Assembly (NCBI RefSeq): GCF_003315205.1
Contig: NZ_QNRR01000008.1
Location: 1-64,000, forward strand
Direction of reading: 5' to 3'
Origin: Roseimicrobium gellanilyticum
GTDB lineage: Bacteria > Verrucomicrobiota > Verrucomicrobiia > Verrucomicrobiales > Verrucomicrobiaceae
DNA length: 64,000 bases
Shown here: in pieces, positions 42,812 through 51,823 of the stretch
How the letters are laid out: each line of letters starts with the position of its first letter
Numbering within the stretch: the stretch's first letter is position 1
Made by a program: the position numbers and the translations under genes
Notes under the pieces: model-generated
The model's input: only the letters and a program-made list of their open reading frames with translations
Told to the model about the DNA's origin: nothing
Databases searched by the model: none

Positions 42812-45800
42812 TCACTTCTGAACTCGCAGGATCACCTTCCCTGTATGGCCCACTTTGATTTCATCGCTTTGCCCTTCTGCGAGTGCGTTGAAATCATCTC
42901 CGAACTTCCGCGCCCTGGAAATGACGCTGAGGTGCTGCGAACCGGAGGGTAGATTCGTGATGGTGGCACGCCCTGCGGCATCGGTGACGACGCCATAGGA
43001 GCGCCATGTCTTCAGGTAGGCTTCCCAATCTGGAATGGCTTTGAGCGGTGAACTCAAGACCTGCTCCAGACGCGGGCCGTGGATGTCCAGCAAGCCATTG
43101 GCCCGGCTGTCCCAGTTGAGAGCGGGCGAGGCGGTTACCATCACATTGGGGAGTGGCTGGCCGTCCTTTCCCAGCACTGTCACCTCGCAGGAGGCGGTTC
43201 GTGTCATAGGAATGATGACTTCGTCTGGCACAGGCATGGTGAGCGCCAGGGGGCGCACGATGCTCCACGAATCGGATTCATAGGAATGCATCCACCCCTC
43301 TGCCAGCACGACTACGCGAATCTGTCCGGGTGGCAGCGAGGTGAATTCGAAGGTGCCATCCTCACGCACTTCCTGCCAGTCCTGCATCGAAACGAGAGCA
43401 TTTTCATTTTGCTTCAAGTGATTCACCACGCACACGCTGATGCGTGCGTTCTTCACGGGACGGGGAAGTTGCGAATCAAGGCGGCCCTTGAGCCGCTGAC
43501 CTGGCTCAAGCTCCAGGGTGCAAGCGGCTGGCTTGTCGAGGGCCACCTGCAATTCCATCGGCTTGCTGTAAAGCAGGCTGCCCTCGTCAGACTTCCACAA
43601 GGCCTGTACCAGCAGCGGACCTGCACGCACAGAGGTGTTCTTGTAGGTCCCTGCACCTTCATGGGTGAATCCCTTGTCGGCATCGGTGCTCTCCTTGCTG
43701 CTGGTGATGTACACACGGTCGCTTTCCACAGGCTTCCCCTGCCTCGTGATCTTTGCGATGACCGTGCCCGCTTTGAGCAGGGACGTGGTGGAGTTCACAT
43801 TCGCCCTGGAGAAGAATGCGTAGTTCCCCACATGTCCCTCGCAGAGGACAAAGAGCTGCAACTCCGTGAGAGTGGCGCCGTCCTTTGCCTTGGCAGCACA
43901 TGCGATTTCAGCGACACCGCTGGCATCCGTGAGCACCGCCTCTTCGGGGAGATCCGGTACGGCATTTTTCATCATCATCCTCGTGCCGGAGTTTTCCTTC
44001 ACCCGATAGGCCACCGGCCTGATGCTGGCACCTTGCAACGGTTTGCCTTCCGCATCGGTCACTGTGACACGAAAACGGGCACGGCCTTCCGGTGTCTGGA
44101 GTTTGGTAGTAGCAGAGGCATGGTCCACCAGCACCACATCGCCGATGTCGCGCCGTCTTTGGGCGAGCGTCGCACCACGTGGCACCTCGGGCAGATTCAG
44201 CAATGGCGACTTCACCGTGAAGTTGGGCTTGTCCTTGTCCCAAAGTTGGATGCGATATTCTCCAGAAGTGAGAGGACCCAGTTCAAAGGTTCCATCGCTG
44301 CGAACGTTTGCCATCTTGAAGGTGCTTGCACTCGGCGCAGCGGTTCGTTCCTTGTCCACAAGGAACGAGCGCGGTGTGCGCCCATCACGCATGGGGCCAC
44401 TTTCTGTGACGAAGCGCCCCACCACAGTCCATGATTTTTCCCCTTTGGGCGTGAGATCGAAATGGGTGGTCTCACCAGCGCGTGTCACCTTCATTTCGTA
44501 GTCTCCGACGCGGTCGTTGCTTCGCGCAATGATTTCGGCGAAGTGAGCCTGCTTGGCCGGGAAGACCCGAGGCATGACAATCTGGCCCTGCGCATCAGAT
44601 TTGCCTCGGAACCTGACACTCACGTAATGCTGCCCGGGCAGCGCCATGCTGCCTTGGTATTCATACTCCACACCCGCCACGGGCTTGCCGTCGTCACGGA
44701 CCGTTCCTTCCGCACGGGCCCAGGGTTCCAGTTTCCATCCTGTGCCGCGAGGGGCTTCCGTCCAGAGCGCAGTGGCGAATCCGGACTCATGCACCACGAG
44801 GAGCGAGGTGTCATCTGTGCAGGAGGGCAGGGCACAGACGCCATTTGGGTCTGCCTCGACACTGGCTTCGAGCGGAGCGTCGGTCGAGCTGGTGAGGTTG
44901 GGATGAACGCGAACACTCAAATCTTCGATCACGAAGCCTCGTGTCCTCAGAAGTGCGTAGACAAAGGCGCCTGCCGCAGGGCGTCCATCAGGTTGCAGGA
45001 TTTGCACCGCGAGAGATTTCACGGGCCGCAGCTTCACTTCCTCGACCACCTTGTGGTCCTTGGCGCTCAGCACGCGGGTGATGAATGGTGTGTACCCTTC
45101 TGCGCTGATGCGGTAGAGCACGAGTTCCCCTTCTTCGCGAAGGGTATCTTCCAGCATGCCATGCGCGTCTGCCTTCAGCGGCGGATTGGGAGGCCATGCG
45201 GTCTGCATCTCCATATCATCACGCCTGCGGGGGAAGGCCTGGCCGCGCTCCACCGTGCAGTTGGGTATCAGTTGGCCTGTGGAGGCGTCCAAGATTCGGA
45301 GTGTGATCTGGTGCCGTGCCTGAAGCGTGACCGTGACCTCGGTCTCCTGTTCCTTCACTGGAACCTTTTTGTCCTGGTAGGACTCGTGGGAGATACTGGC
45401 AGTGACATCGCGCGGCGGTGTCCAGGCCCAGGTGTACTTGCCTTCGTCATTCACCGTGCCCCACGCGATGCTGCCTCCGCCGTGGTCCTCATGCGTGGTG
45501 CCCTGATACACCACATAAGCTTCAGGAATCGGCTGCCCCTTTCCGTCCACAACGCGCACCGTCAGCTTTTTCGCAGGGTCGAGCTTGAAGTCCCATGTGC
45601 CGCTTTGCTCGATGTTCACACGCTTCATCCATACGGCGCAATCCTTGGCCTCGATGCGCATGCGGCAGTCCCCGGTGCGGGCATGTTTCAGCTCATAGTA
45701 GCCCTCCGCATTCGTCATCGTCGTGGGGTCATCGACGTTGCGTTCCTGAAAACCACGACGCACCTTCGCATTCGCCACGGGTTTGCCGTTGGTGTCCGTT

Positions 45801-47494
45801 ACGCGGCCTTTCATCACGAGTCCCTTCTCCATGATGAGCACCGCCTTGCCCTGGCGAAAGTCCGCTATGTGTGGGCCGGGCGATGGAATGCGATAGTAAA
45901 GGTCCAGCGAGACATAGTCAGGATGGGATACCGTTACCTTGATCTCTGGTCCCGTGCCGCGCACGCCTGATGCGCCTGAAACCTCCATGCCTGCGGGTAT
46001 CCCTTTCATGCGCCAGCGGCCCTCCGCGTCCGAGGTCACCGCCTCAGGGTTCTTGAGACCTGAGGGCCTTCTCAGGATGCGAGCGTACACCTTGGCACCC
46101 GCCACGAGTTTGCCATCTTCATCCACGACCACTCCGCCAATCTCATCCTTCGCCATGTCCTTGCGCGGTTCCGGCACGGGGAAGGTGTTGCCGGCCTTTA
46201 GCACCACCTTGTTTTCCTCAGCGATGAAGAATCCGGGCGTGGCCAGATTCTCCGGAGTGGCTTTGCGAGTGATGGGGGTTTCCTTCGTTTCCGTAGCTTT
46301 GTCCTTCGGCACCTCGGCAATGTTTGTGTCTTTGTCTTTTTCCGATGCGGTGATCTCGTGTTGGGGCGCTTGAGTCATTCCTGTGGCAATCATCACACCT
46401 GCACACCCGACGCCTGCCAGCACGGACCATCGTGAGGCCCGGCGATAGCTGGAAATCGCGCGGATGCGCGTGCGCAGGCTGCTGCCACTCTCCGCTGCAC
46501 CGATGACCGAGGGAGCGAGGAAAAACAGCCAGCCCATCCATGAGCAGCGCGCTGCGAGGTCGATGAGCACCTCACCATAGCGCCGCGTTTCGCCACTGCC
46601 GGAGCGCTCCAGCACCCATGCATCCGTCGCCTCCTCCGCTTCGGCACGAAGCTGGCGGTGCGCATACCAGAGGAGGGGATTGAACCAGTGTAATCCCAGC
46701 AGCAGCGAGGCGAGCACCTGCACCATCACATCCATGCGGCGCGTGTGGCCAAGCTCGTGCAATAGCAGCAGGCGAAGCTTTTCCTCAGGCAAGGTGGATG
46801 CCGCCTCCTCTGGCAACAGAATCACCGGGCGCCACAGTCCACAGATGGCAGGTGTGTGCAGCTTGTCCGTCATGCGAAGCTGCACCCGGCTCTTGATGCC
46901 TGCCTGCACGAGGGTTTCCGCCAGCAGGTGAGTGAGACCTTCAGAAGCAGGTGTCGAGGGCCGCAATACCCGGCGTCGGAACCGCAGCCATCCCGCCACC
47001 AGGCAAATCCACCAGGCGATTGCACCTGTCAGCCAGAGACCGGCAGCGATGAGCATCCAGGGGACGGCTTCCTCTTGAGGCCTCGCGACCGGTACGCTCT
47101 GCGCTACGGATGGCGGCAAGGCTGGATGGGGTGCGGAAGGCGAGTTCGTTGGCGCATCCGGTGGGATGGGAGATATCATTTGCTGAGAGAAACCATCATG
47201 TGCGCGTGAGTCATCTGTGCGCAAGGGTAGGGGAGCTATCGGATTCGGTGATTCAAGGAGCGGTGGCGCGGTGCTCCGTGTCTCTTCCTTCCAAGAGGGC
47301 AGCGTCCACCTGAATTCGCCCACGTCCGGCATTGCCAGCCTGAGAAACACCAGCAGCCATAGTCCATGCCGCCATCCCGCGGATATCCAGCGTCGCAGGA
47401 GGAGGCAGAGGAATCCGATGACCACCACCATCATGGCGGCTTTGCTCGATACACTGAGAACCGTCAGGAAGATGCTTTCGAAAATCGGTGTCAT
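42812..47494 (-). CDS. BlaR1-type M56 metalloprotease sensor with about ten carboxypeptidase-regulatory-like repeats
   Basis: This 1560-residue protein has an N-terminal membrane part with about four helices and the M56 zinc protease motif HELGH at residues 246-250, then a further helix near residue 370. Classical BlaR1 carries a penicillin-binding sensor at this point; here the rest is a chain of about ten beta-sandwich repeats of the CarboxypepD_reg kind, such as GGVVVDEDGKLVAGAKV, GRVTDTNGKPVANAKV, VTVTDAEGKPLQGASI and VTVLGKDGQPLPNVMV. It lies 42 bp after the blaI-like repressor gene, and the pair forms an operon. Proteolytic relay to the repressor is expected from the family; the outside signal is unknown. 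Confidence 0.88.
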   Translation of the reverse strand: MTPIFESIFLTVLSVSSKAAMMVVVIGFLCLLLRRWISAGWRHGLWLLVFLRLAMPDVGEFRWTLPSWKEETRSTAPPLLESPNPIAPLPLRTDDSRAHDGFSQQMISPIPPDAPTNSPSAPHPALPPSVAQSVPVARPQEEAVPWMLIAAGLWLTGAIAWWICLVAGWLRFRRRVLRPSTPASEGLTHLLAETLVQAGIKSRVQLRMTDKLHTPAICGLWRPVILLPEEAASTLPEEKLRLLLLHELGHTRRMDVMVQVLASLLLGLHWFNPLLWYAHRQLRAEAEEATDAWVLERSGSGETRRYGEVLIDLAARCSWMGWLFFLAPSVIGAAESGSSLRTRIRAISSYRRASRWSVLAGVGCAGVMIATGMTQAPQHEITASEKDKDTNIAEVPKDKATETKETPITRKATPENLATPGFFIAEENKVVLKAGNTFPVPEPRKDMAKDEIGGVVVDEDGKLVAGAKVYARILRRPSGLKNPEAVTSDAEGRWRMKGIPAGMEVSGASGVRGTGPEIKVTVSHPDYVSLDLYYRIPSPGPHIADFRQGKAVLIMEKGLVMKGRVTDTNGKPVANAKVRRGFQERNVDDPTTMTNAEGYYELKHARTGDCRMRIEAKDCAVWMKRVNIEQSGTWDFKLDPAKKLTVRVVDGKGQPIPEAYVVYQGTTHEDHGGGSIAWGTVNDEGKYTWAWTPPRDVTASISHESYQDKKVPVKEQETEVTVTLQARHQITLRILDASTGQLIPNCTVERGQAFPRRRDDMEMQTAWPPNPPLKADAHGMLEDTLREEGELVLYRISAEGYTPFITRVLSAKDHKVVEEVKLRPVKSLAVQILQPDGRPAAGAFVYALLRTRGFVIEDLSVRVHPNLTSSTDAPLEASVEADPNGVCALPSCTDDTSLLVVHESGFATALWTEAPRGTGWKLEPWARAEGTVRDDGKPVAGVEYEYQGSMALPGQHYVSVRFRGKSDAQGQIVMPRVFPAKQAHFAEIIARSNDRVGDYEMKVTRAGETTHFDLTPKGEKSWTVVGRFVTESGPMRDGRTPRSFLVDKERTAAPSASTFKMANVRSDGTFELGPLTSGEYRIQLWDKDKPNFTVKSPLLNLPEVPRGATLAQRRRDIGDVVLVDHASATTKLQTPEGRARFRVTVTDAEGKPLQGASIRPVAYRVKENSGTRMMMKNAVPDLPEEAVLTDASGVAEIACAAKAKDGATLTELQLFVLCEGHVGNYAFFSRANVNSTTSLLKAGTVIAKITRQGKPVESDRVYITSSKESTDADKGFTHEGAGTYKNTSVRAGPLLVQALWKSDEGSLLYSKPMELQVALDKPAACTLELEPGQRLKGRLDSQLPRPVKNARISVCVVNHLKQNENALVSMQDWQEVREDGTFEFTSLPPGQIRVVVLAEGWMHSYESDSWSIVRPLALTMPVPDEVIIPMTRTASCEVTVLGKDGQPLPNVMVTASPALNWDSRANGLLDIHGPRLEQVLSSPLKAIPDWEAYLKTWRSYGVVTDAAGRATITNLPSGSQHLSVISRARKFGDDFNALAEGQSDEIKVGHTGKVILRVQK

Positions 47495-47536
47495 GACCGT
47501 GGGCGGTAAATACGTTTGGCAGGGTGGTGGAGAGTA

Positions 47537-47971
47537 TCAGGGCTGGCGTCCCTTCTTTTCCGTGGCCTCATCCAGCATGGCCCGAAGTTCGGACAGTTCC
47601 CGTTTGGAAAGCTTCTGGTGCTCCAGGCAGTGGGCCACCATGGGCAGCAATGCCCCCTGAAACAGCCGGTCCAGGAATCCACGTGTCTCCTGGGCGATGC
47701 AGCGTTCGCGGTCTACAGCCGGGGAGTAGAGCCAGCGCTTCGCTCCACCTTCCACAGAAATGGCGCCCTTGTCGATGAGACGACGCAGCAAGGTCATGCT
47801 TGTGGCCCGCTTCCACCCCTCGCTCCCGGTGAGTGCCTCGCAGATATCCGGCGAGCCTTGGGGTGACTTCTCCCAGAGCAGTTCCATCACAGACCACTCA
47901 GCCGAGGAAATGGAAATCGAGGCAGGCGCCTCGGGTGTCCGGGGTGAGGCAGAGGATTTTTTCACAGCCAT
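47537..47971 (-). CDS. BlaI/MecI/CopY family transcriptional repressor
   Basis: This 144-residue winged-helix repressor shows the family pattern ISSAEWSVMELLWEKSPQGS, RATSMTLLRRLIDKGAISVE, GGAKRWLYSPAVDRE, and a C-terminal dimerisation helix (SELRAMLDEA). It is inactivated by cleavage when the partner BlaR1-like protease is triggered. The N-terminal 20 residues (KKSSASPRTPEAPAS) are longer and more disordered than usual. It is first in the operon, and two palindromic operators lie 21-58 bp upstream of its ATG. Confidence 0.9.
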   Translation of the reverse strand: MAVKKSSASPRTPEAPASISISSAEWSVMELLWEKSPQGSPDICEALTGSEGWKRATSMTLLRRLIDKGAISVEGGAKRWLYSPAVDRERCIAQETRGFLDRLFQGALLPMVAHCLEHQKLSKRELSELRAMLDEATEKKGRQP

Positions 47972-47991
47972 GCCGAATCATGGCGTGATTT

Positions 47992-48029
47992 GTTTACAAG
48001 TGTCAACGCAAATGTTTACAGATGTAAAC
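47992..48029. promoter_or_regulatory. Two operator palindromes for the BlaI-type repressor
   Basis: GTTTACAAGTGTCAAC (47992-48007, one mismatch) and GTTTACAGATGTAAAC (48014-48029, perfect 7-2-7) are 22 bp apart centre to centre, so they lie on the same face of the helix. The TACA...TGTA core matches the BlaI/MecI operator type. They lie upstream of the repressor gene and within 160 bp of the divergent 3D-domain gene, so both directions may be controlled. A TTGACA at 48006-48001 on the minus strand overlaps the first operator and is a plausible -35 box. Confidence 0.75.
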
Positions 48030-48162
48030 GTGTTTGACTTGTTGTCGAAAAATTATTCGATAAGTTGACTAAATTTCAGTGGGTGATAGCCTGGTAGGGC
48101 TGGCCGCTGCGGGATAAATCCGACAGCCAGGCTGCAACTCCACTCCAACGCTGATTCATCCC

Positions 48163-48849
48163 ATGACATTGAAGTTCGAACTGCCCGCGCCGGGAAACGC
48201 CGACCTGGGCGCGAGTGACACGCTGTGGGGAACCTACTACTATGTGCACCCCGCGAAGGGGCTCTCGTCCGGAGGGGTGCCGCTGCGCACCAAGAATGGA
48301 GTCCAGCTCGGTGCACCCGTGTCACAGAAGGACTGGTGTCTTGGAGCCATGGAGGGAACCATCATTGTGTCCCAGCCGGATGGTTCAACCATGACCCTGA
48401 ACTACGAATCCAAGGGGGACACCCAGGAGATCCAATGTGGCGTGTACTTTCCCAATGTCGGTGATGCCGTCATTGCTGGTACGGAACGCGTTCGCTGGAG
48501 GAAGTCCAAGGGTCCCTTTGGGGAGGGCAGCAATGGGTTTGTCCTCGTACCCTTCCGGAGCTGGGCTGTGGATCGCACCCGGATTCCACTCGGCACTGCG
48601 CTGTACGTGGAGGAGGCCCGTGGAGTTCAAATCACACTGCCGGATGGCAAAAAGGTCAAGCACGACGGCTATTTCTTCGCGGCAGATGTCGGCGGTTTGA
48701 TCAAGCAGAACCACATCGACAGCTATCATGGAGTCGGGAAGCAGAATCCTTTCAGCTTCATCAAGAGCAAGCCGGAGGGGACTTTCACAGCCCGGATCGT
48801 TAAACGTGCCAGTACGATTGCCTTCCTGAAAGCGGAGCACACTGCTTGA
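48163..48849 (+). CDS. 3D-domain (double-psi beta-barrel) protein
   Basis: This 228-residue protein has a C-terminal barrel domain of the 3D/MltA type: PFRSWAVDRTRIPLGTALYV, GYFFAADVGGLIKQNHIDSY and HGVGKQNPF. The aspartates of the family's catalytic pattern are visible (VDRT, AADVGG, HIDSY). Such domains cut or bind peptidoglycan glycan strands. There is no obvious signal peptide, which is odd for the family. It is divergent from the blaI-blaR1 operon and shares its operator region. Confidence 0.75.
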   Translation: MTLKFELPAPGNADLGASDTLWGTYYYVHPAKGLSSGGVPLRTKNGVQLGAPVSQKDWCLGAMEGTIIVSQPDGSTMTLNYESKGDTQEIQCGVYFPNVGDAVIAGTERVRWRKSKGPFGEGSNGFVLVPFRSWAVDRTRIPLGTALYVEEARGVQITLPDGKKVKHDGYFFAADVGGLIKQNHIDSYHGVGKQNPFSFIKSKPEGTFTARIVKRASTIAFLKAEHTA

Positions 48850-48859
48850 CACGGCTGGC

Positions 48860-51388
48860 TCAACGCTCCCGCAGCAGATAGTGCCGTGGCCGGTCATGCT
48901 TTTGCTTCGGCGTGAGTGCCGGCAGCTTGGGACGCAACGTGGCGTGAGAGGCGATGAGGTGCTTCTCCAGTTCCACGCCCGCTGCTTGCCGCAGTTCCGT
49001 CCATCTCGTCCAGTCATGCGCGGGTGCACGCGTGATGTGGCGCAGCAGGCTGAGCCATTCGATGTAAGCGCGGCTCAGGTCCCCCTCAGCCACTTCGCGT
49101 CCGCCTCCCTTGGTTTTCGTGTTCGAATTTGCGGTCGTTGTGGCGGACACACCCGCGATCAATCCCAGCAGTTCCGCCGTGCCTTCGCCATAGCCCAGCG
49201 GCAATCCCGCTTCGAGGTAGCCATGGTGATTCACGAAGCCATAGGTCGCGCGACAGACCGCAGCGAGGCGTTCGCTGCTGCCACCTTCCGGCAGGTCAAA
49301 GTGCACATCACTGCGCAGGTTGGCGGTGTGTAGGATGAGCTCGGCGATGGGATAGCTCTCATCTTCCAGTGCTGCAGCGATGGCCAACCCTTCACCATGC
49401 TGGAAGAAGCTGAAGATGATGCCGCGTCGCGTGGGCGCACCATCACTTTCCACCAGACCGAGTGAGCGCCACGCATGCACCGGTGTGCCGGGGCGCGCGT
49501 TCTGTACACCCTCGGTGCCAGTGCCGGTGAGACCTGTATCAGTGGCCCGTTCGACAGTGCGCACCTCGGCATTCGCAATCCATTTCCCACTCGCGTCCTG
49601 GGTGGCGTCCACCAGCAGCGGTGCGAAGTCGAACTGCGCATAGAGCAGCCCCTCCTTCTCCACCACTGCAAGGAAACTCGCGCCTTCGAAGTGCGGCAGC
49701 AGCTTCGGGATGGCGACATTCTGCACCTTCTCAATCGTGAGTACTTCGATGTGGCGCGGAATCTTCAGCAGCTTGCGCAGGTGATGCGTAGGCGTGATGC
49801 GGAGAGTCTCCGTGCTCACATCCGCAGCGGCATCCGGCGATCCGGCTGGAACATGCTCAACTTTGCCCAGGGCCATCTCCTTGCCATAAAGCTGTGAGCC
49901 GTCGTGTTTCGCCAACTTGAACACGCGGCCCAAGCCATTCGCGAGCCCTTGAACGTATCGTGAATCAGCAAGGACAGGGCCATGGAATACTTCCACGGAG
50001 CGCATCGCCTCACCCAGCGAAACCTGCGTGATCCTGTTGGCCTTCCATTCTTCCCACACGCCCGCGCTGTTGCGCAGTTCCTTGCGGGTGCCCTTCAGGC
50101 CAAAGAGCGAGTCCGCTGATTTGCCGCTGAGTGGAAGTCCAGCGGACTCCTCCAGGCCGAGTTCCGGTGGTGTCTTCGCAAAAAGCCGCTGTGCGAACTC
50201 CTTCGCGGCTTGGAAAGGCTCACGTCCATCCAGAGCCGCACGACGCATCACCCGCAGGAAGAGTGGCCAGGAAAGTTTGCTGCTACGCCGTAATGTGGCC
50301 GGACGTGCATCCATGAGTGAAGGACTGTCGCGCGAGGTGATCACATAACCGCGCTCATCCAGCCCGCGACGGCCCGCACGGCCAAACATCTGCAGCAAAT
50401 CATCCGCGGTAAGCTGCTGTTCCGTAAGGCCATCATGGAACTGGGTGGAAGACACGTGCACACTGCGCACGCTGAAATTGATGCCAGCGGCGAGTCCCAT
50501 GGTACTGACAATCACGCGAAGCTGTCCTGCCTTGGCCAGTGGCTCCACCAGGCCTGCGCGCACGCCATAGGCGAGCCCACTGTGGTGATAGGCCACCCGC
50601 TTCTCCAGCAGTGCGGCGATTTCTTTTCCTGCGAGGGCCCGCTGCTCCATCGTGAGGTGCAATGGTTCACCCGGAGGCAGGGCATCGGCAATCTTCTTCG
50701 CCATGCTTTCCGAATCACGACGGCGTGGTGCGAAGATAAGCAGCGGTGCCAGATCACCTGCCAACGCCGCAGCCGCGAGACGTGGCCACCAGCCTTCGAT
50801 GTTGCGGCGCTGCGGCAGAGTTTCCACAGGTACTTCATCCAGGGGTACCGGCCGCTCGTGCGTGGCCACGACCTCCACCTGGCGGCCGAGCCTTTGCATC
50901 CATTCCGCAAGGTCACCCGGATTCGCCACGCTTCCACTGAGCAGCAGCAGTTGCGTATCCGGCGGTGTGAGCACGATGGCGCCCTCATAGTGGCTGCCGC
51001 GCGAGACATCTGCGATCATCTGGTACTCATCCATCACCAGCAGCGCCGGACCTTCACCCGTGAGCAGCCGCTCAATCTGTGTTTCCAACGTGGCCACTAG
51101 CACAGGTGCGTGCACATTGACCGAGAGGTCACCCGTCGCCAAGCCCACCTTCCATCCCGCATCCGTCCACTCGGCGAACTTGTCATTCGCCAGCGCCCGC
51201 GTTGGCACCGTGTACACCATCTGCCGCTTGAAATGCTGCGCCTGCACCAGCAGCTCGAAGATGAAAGTCTTCCCAGCGCCCGTGGGGGCACTCACAATCA
51301 CATCCTTCCCCGCACGCAGGTGATTCACCGCGGCATGCTGCCACAAGTCCGGCAGCTTCAATTGATGAGTAAGACCTTCGAATTGCAC
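48860..51388 (-). CDS. DEAD/DEAH-box helicase, Ski2-like
   Basis: This 842-residue cytoplasmic superfamily 2 helicase has motif I APTGAGKT (34-41), Ia VPTRALANDK, motif II DEYQ (120-123), motif III SGS, motif IV/V with YHHSGLAYG and STMGLAAGINF, and motif VI QMFGRAGRRG (333-342). The remaining 500 residues are a winged-helix/ratchet-type region and an unknown C-terminal part. Ski2-like enzymes unwind RNA or DNA in repair and RNA surveillance. It follows a 123-aa gene by 33 bp. Confidence 0.92.
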   Translation of the reverse strand: MQFEGLTHQLKLPDLWQHAAVNHLRAGKDVIVSAPTGAGKTFIFELLVQAQHFKRQMVYTVPTRALANDKFAEWTDAGWKVGLATGDLSVNVHAPVLVATLETQIERLLTGEGPALLVMDEYQMIADVSRGSHYEGAIVLTPPDTQLLLLSGSVANPGDLAEWMQRLGRQVEVVATHERPVPLDEVPVETLPQRRNIEGWWPRLAAAALAGDLAPLLIFAPRRRDSESMAKKIADALPPGEPLHLTMEQRALAGKEIAALLEKRVAYHHSGLAYGVRAGLVEPLAKAGQLRVIVSTMGLAAGINFSVRSVHVSSTQFHDGLTEQQLTADDLLQMFGRAGRRGLDERGYVITSRDSPSLMDARPATLRRSSKLSWPLFLRVMRRAALDGREPFQAAKEFAQRLFAKTPPELGLEESAGLPLSGKSADSLFGLKGTRKELRNSAGVWEEWKANRITQVSLGEAMRSVEVFHGPVLADSRYVQGLANGLGRVFKLAKHDGSQLYGKEMALGKVEHVPAGSPDAAADVSTETLRITPTHHLRKLLKIPRHIEVLTIEKVQNVAIPKLLPHFEGASFLAVVEKEGLLYAQFDFAPLLVDATQDASGKWIANAEVRTVERATDTGLTGTGTEGVQNARPGTPVHAWRSLGLVESDGAPTRRGIIFSFFQHGEGLAIAAALEDESYPIAELILHTANLRSDVHFDLPEGGSSERLAAVCRATYGFVNHHGYLEAGLPLGYGEGTAELLGLIAGVSATTTANSNTKTKGGGREVAEGDLSRAYIEWLSLLRHITRAPAHDWTRWTELRQAAGVELEKHLIASHATLRPKLPALTPKQKHDRPRHYLLRER

Positions 51389-51421
51389 CTCAACTCCCGT
51401 TTCATCCGCATCGCACGGAAG

Positions 51422-51793
51422 TCAATCTCCGGTCGCAGTCTTCCGGGCGTCGTCGACAGATGCCCACGTTTCGACTTCGTTCTTGATAAAAGCAGCGCAT
51501 GCCTCAGCACGGTCATCGAACTGCTTTCGTTCGCCAGTTCGCAAGGCACCAACGACAAATGGGCCTCTAACGTCCAGATACCATCCCCCACTGGTGCGCT
51601 TGTCTTCAGAGTACCTGAGCCATTCATCTATCAATTGCTGGTTTGCACGCACGTGCTCCTCAATGGCATCCTTGGTAATCTCCTGCCGGTGCATGCGGTA
51701 GCCGGATCGGTCGATGAGCGCTTTCAGTGACGAGGTCGGAAAGTCGCGAGCGATATTGCACACCGCAATGAGCGTTTCGTGGACCGGGGGCAT
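51422..51793 (-). CDS. Hypothetical protein upstream of the helicase
   Basis: This 123-residue, probably cytoplasmic protein of unknown family is Glu/Arg-rich and mostly helical, with VRANQQLIDEWLRYSEDKRT in the middle and GGWYLDVRGPFVVG later. It lies 33 bp upstream of the helicase gene on the same strand and is likely co-transcribed with it. It ends with DDARKTATGD. Confidence 0.6.
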   Translation of the reverse strand: MPPVHETLIAVCNIARDFPTSSLKALIDRSGYRMHRQEITKDAIEEHVRANQQLIDEWLRYSEDKRTSGGWYLDVRGPFVVGALRTGERKQFDDRAEACAAFIKNEVETWASVDDARKTATGD

Positions 51794-51823
51794 GGCTGGT
51801 GGACGCTCTCCCGACTGTGCCCC

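Noticed and set aside
43079-45970. Two long plus-strand open frames (451 and 502 codons)
   Set aside because: Both are antisense to the blaR1-like gene, whose own frame shows clear domains. Their composition (His/Gly/Arg-rich) is that of antisense shadow.
42812-47971. A beta-lactam resistance operon
   Set aside because: The sensor lacks a recognisable penicillin-binding domain and no beta-lactamase or PBP gene lies nearby; it is only the regulatory pair.
48860-51793. Defence system around the helicase
   Set aside because: No nuclease, methyltransferase or other defence-type gene is adjacent; the neighbours are a protease-like secreted protein and the 3D-domain gene.
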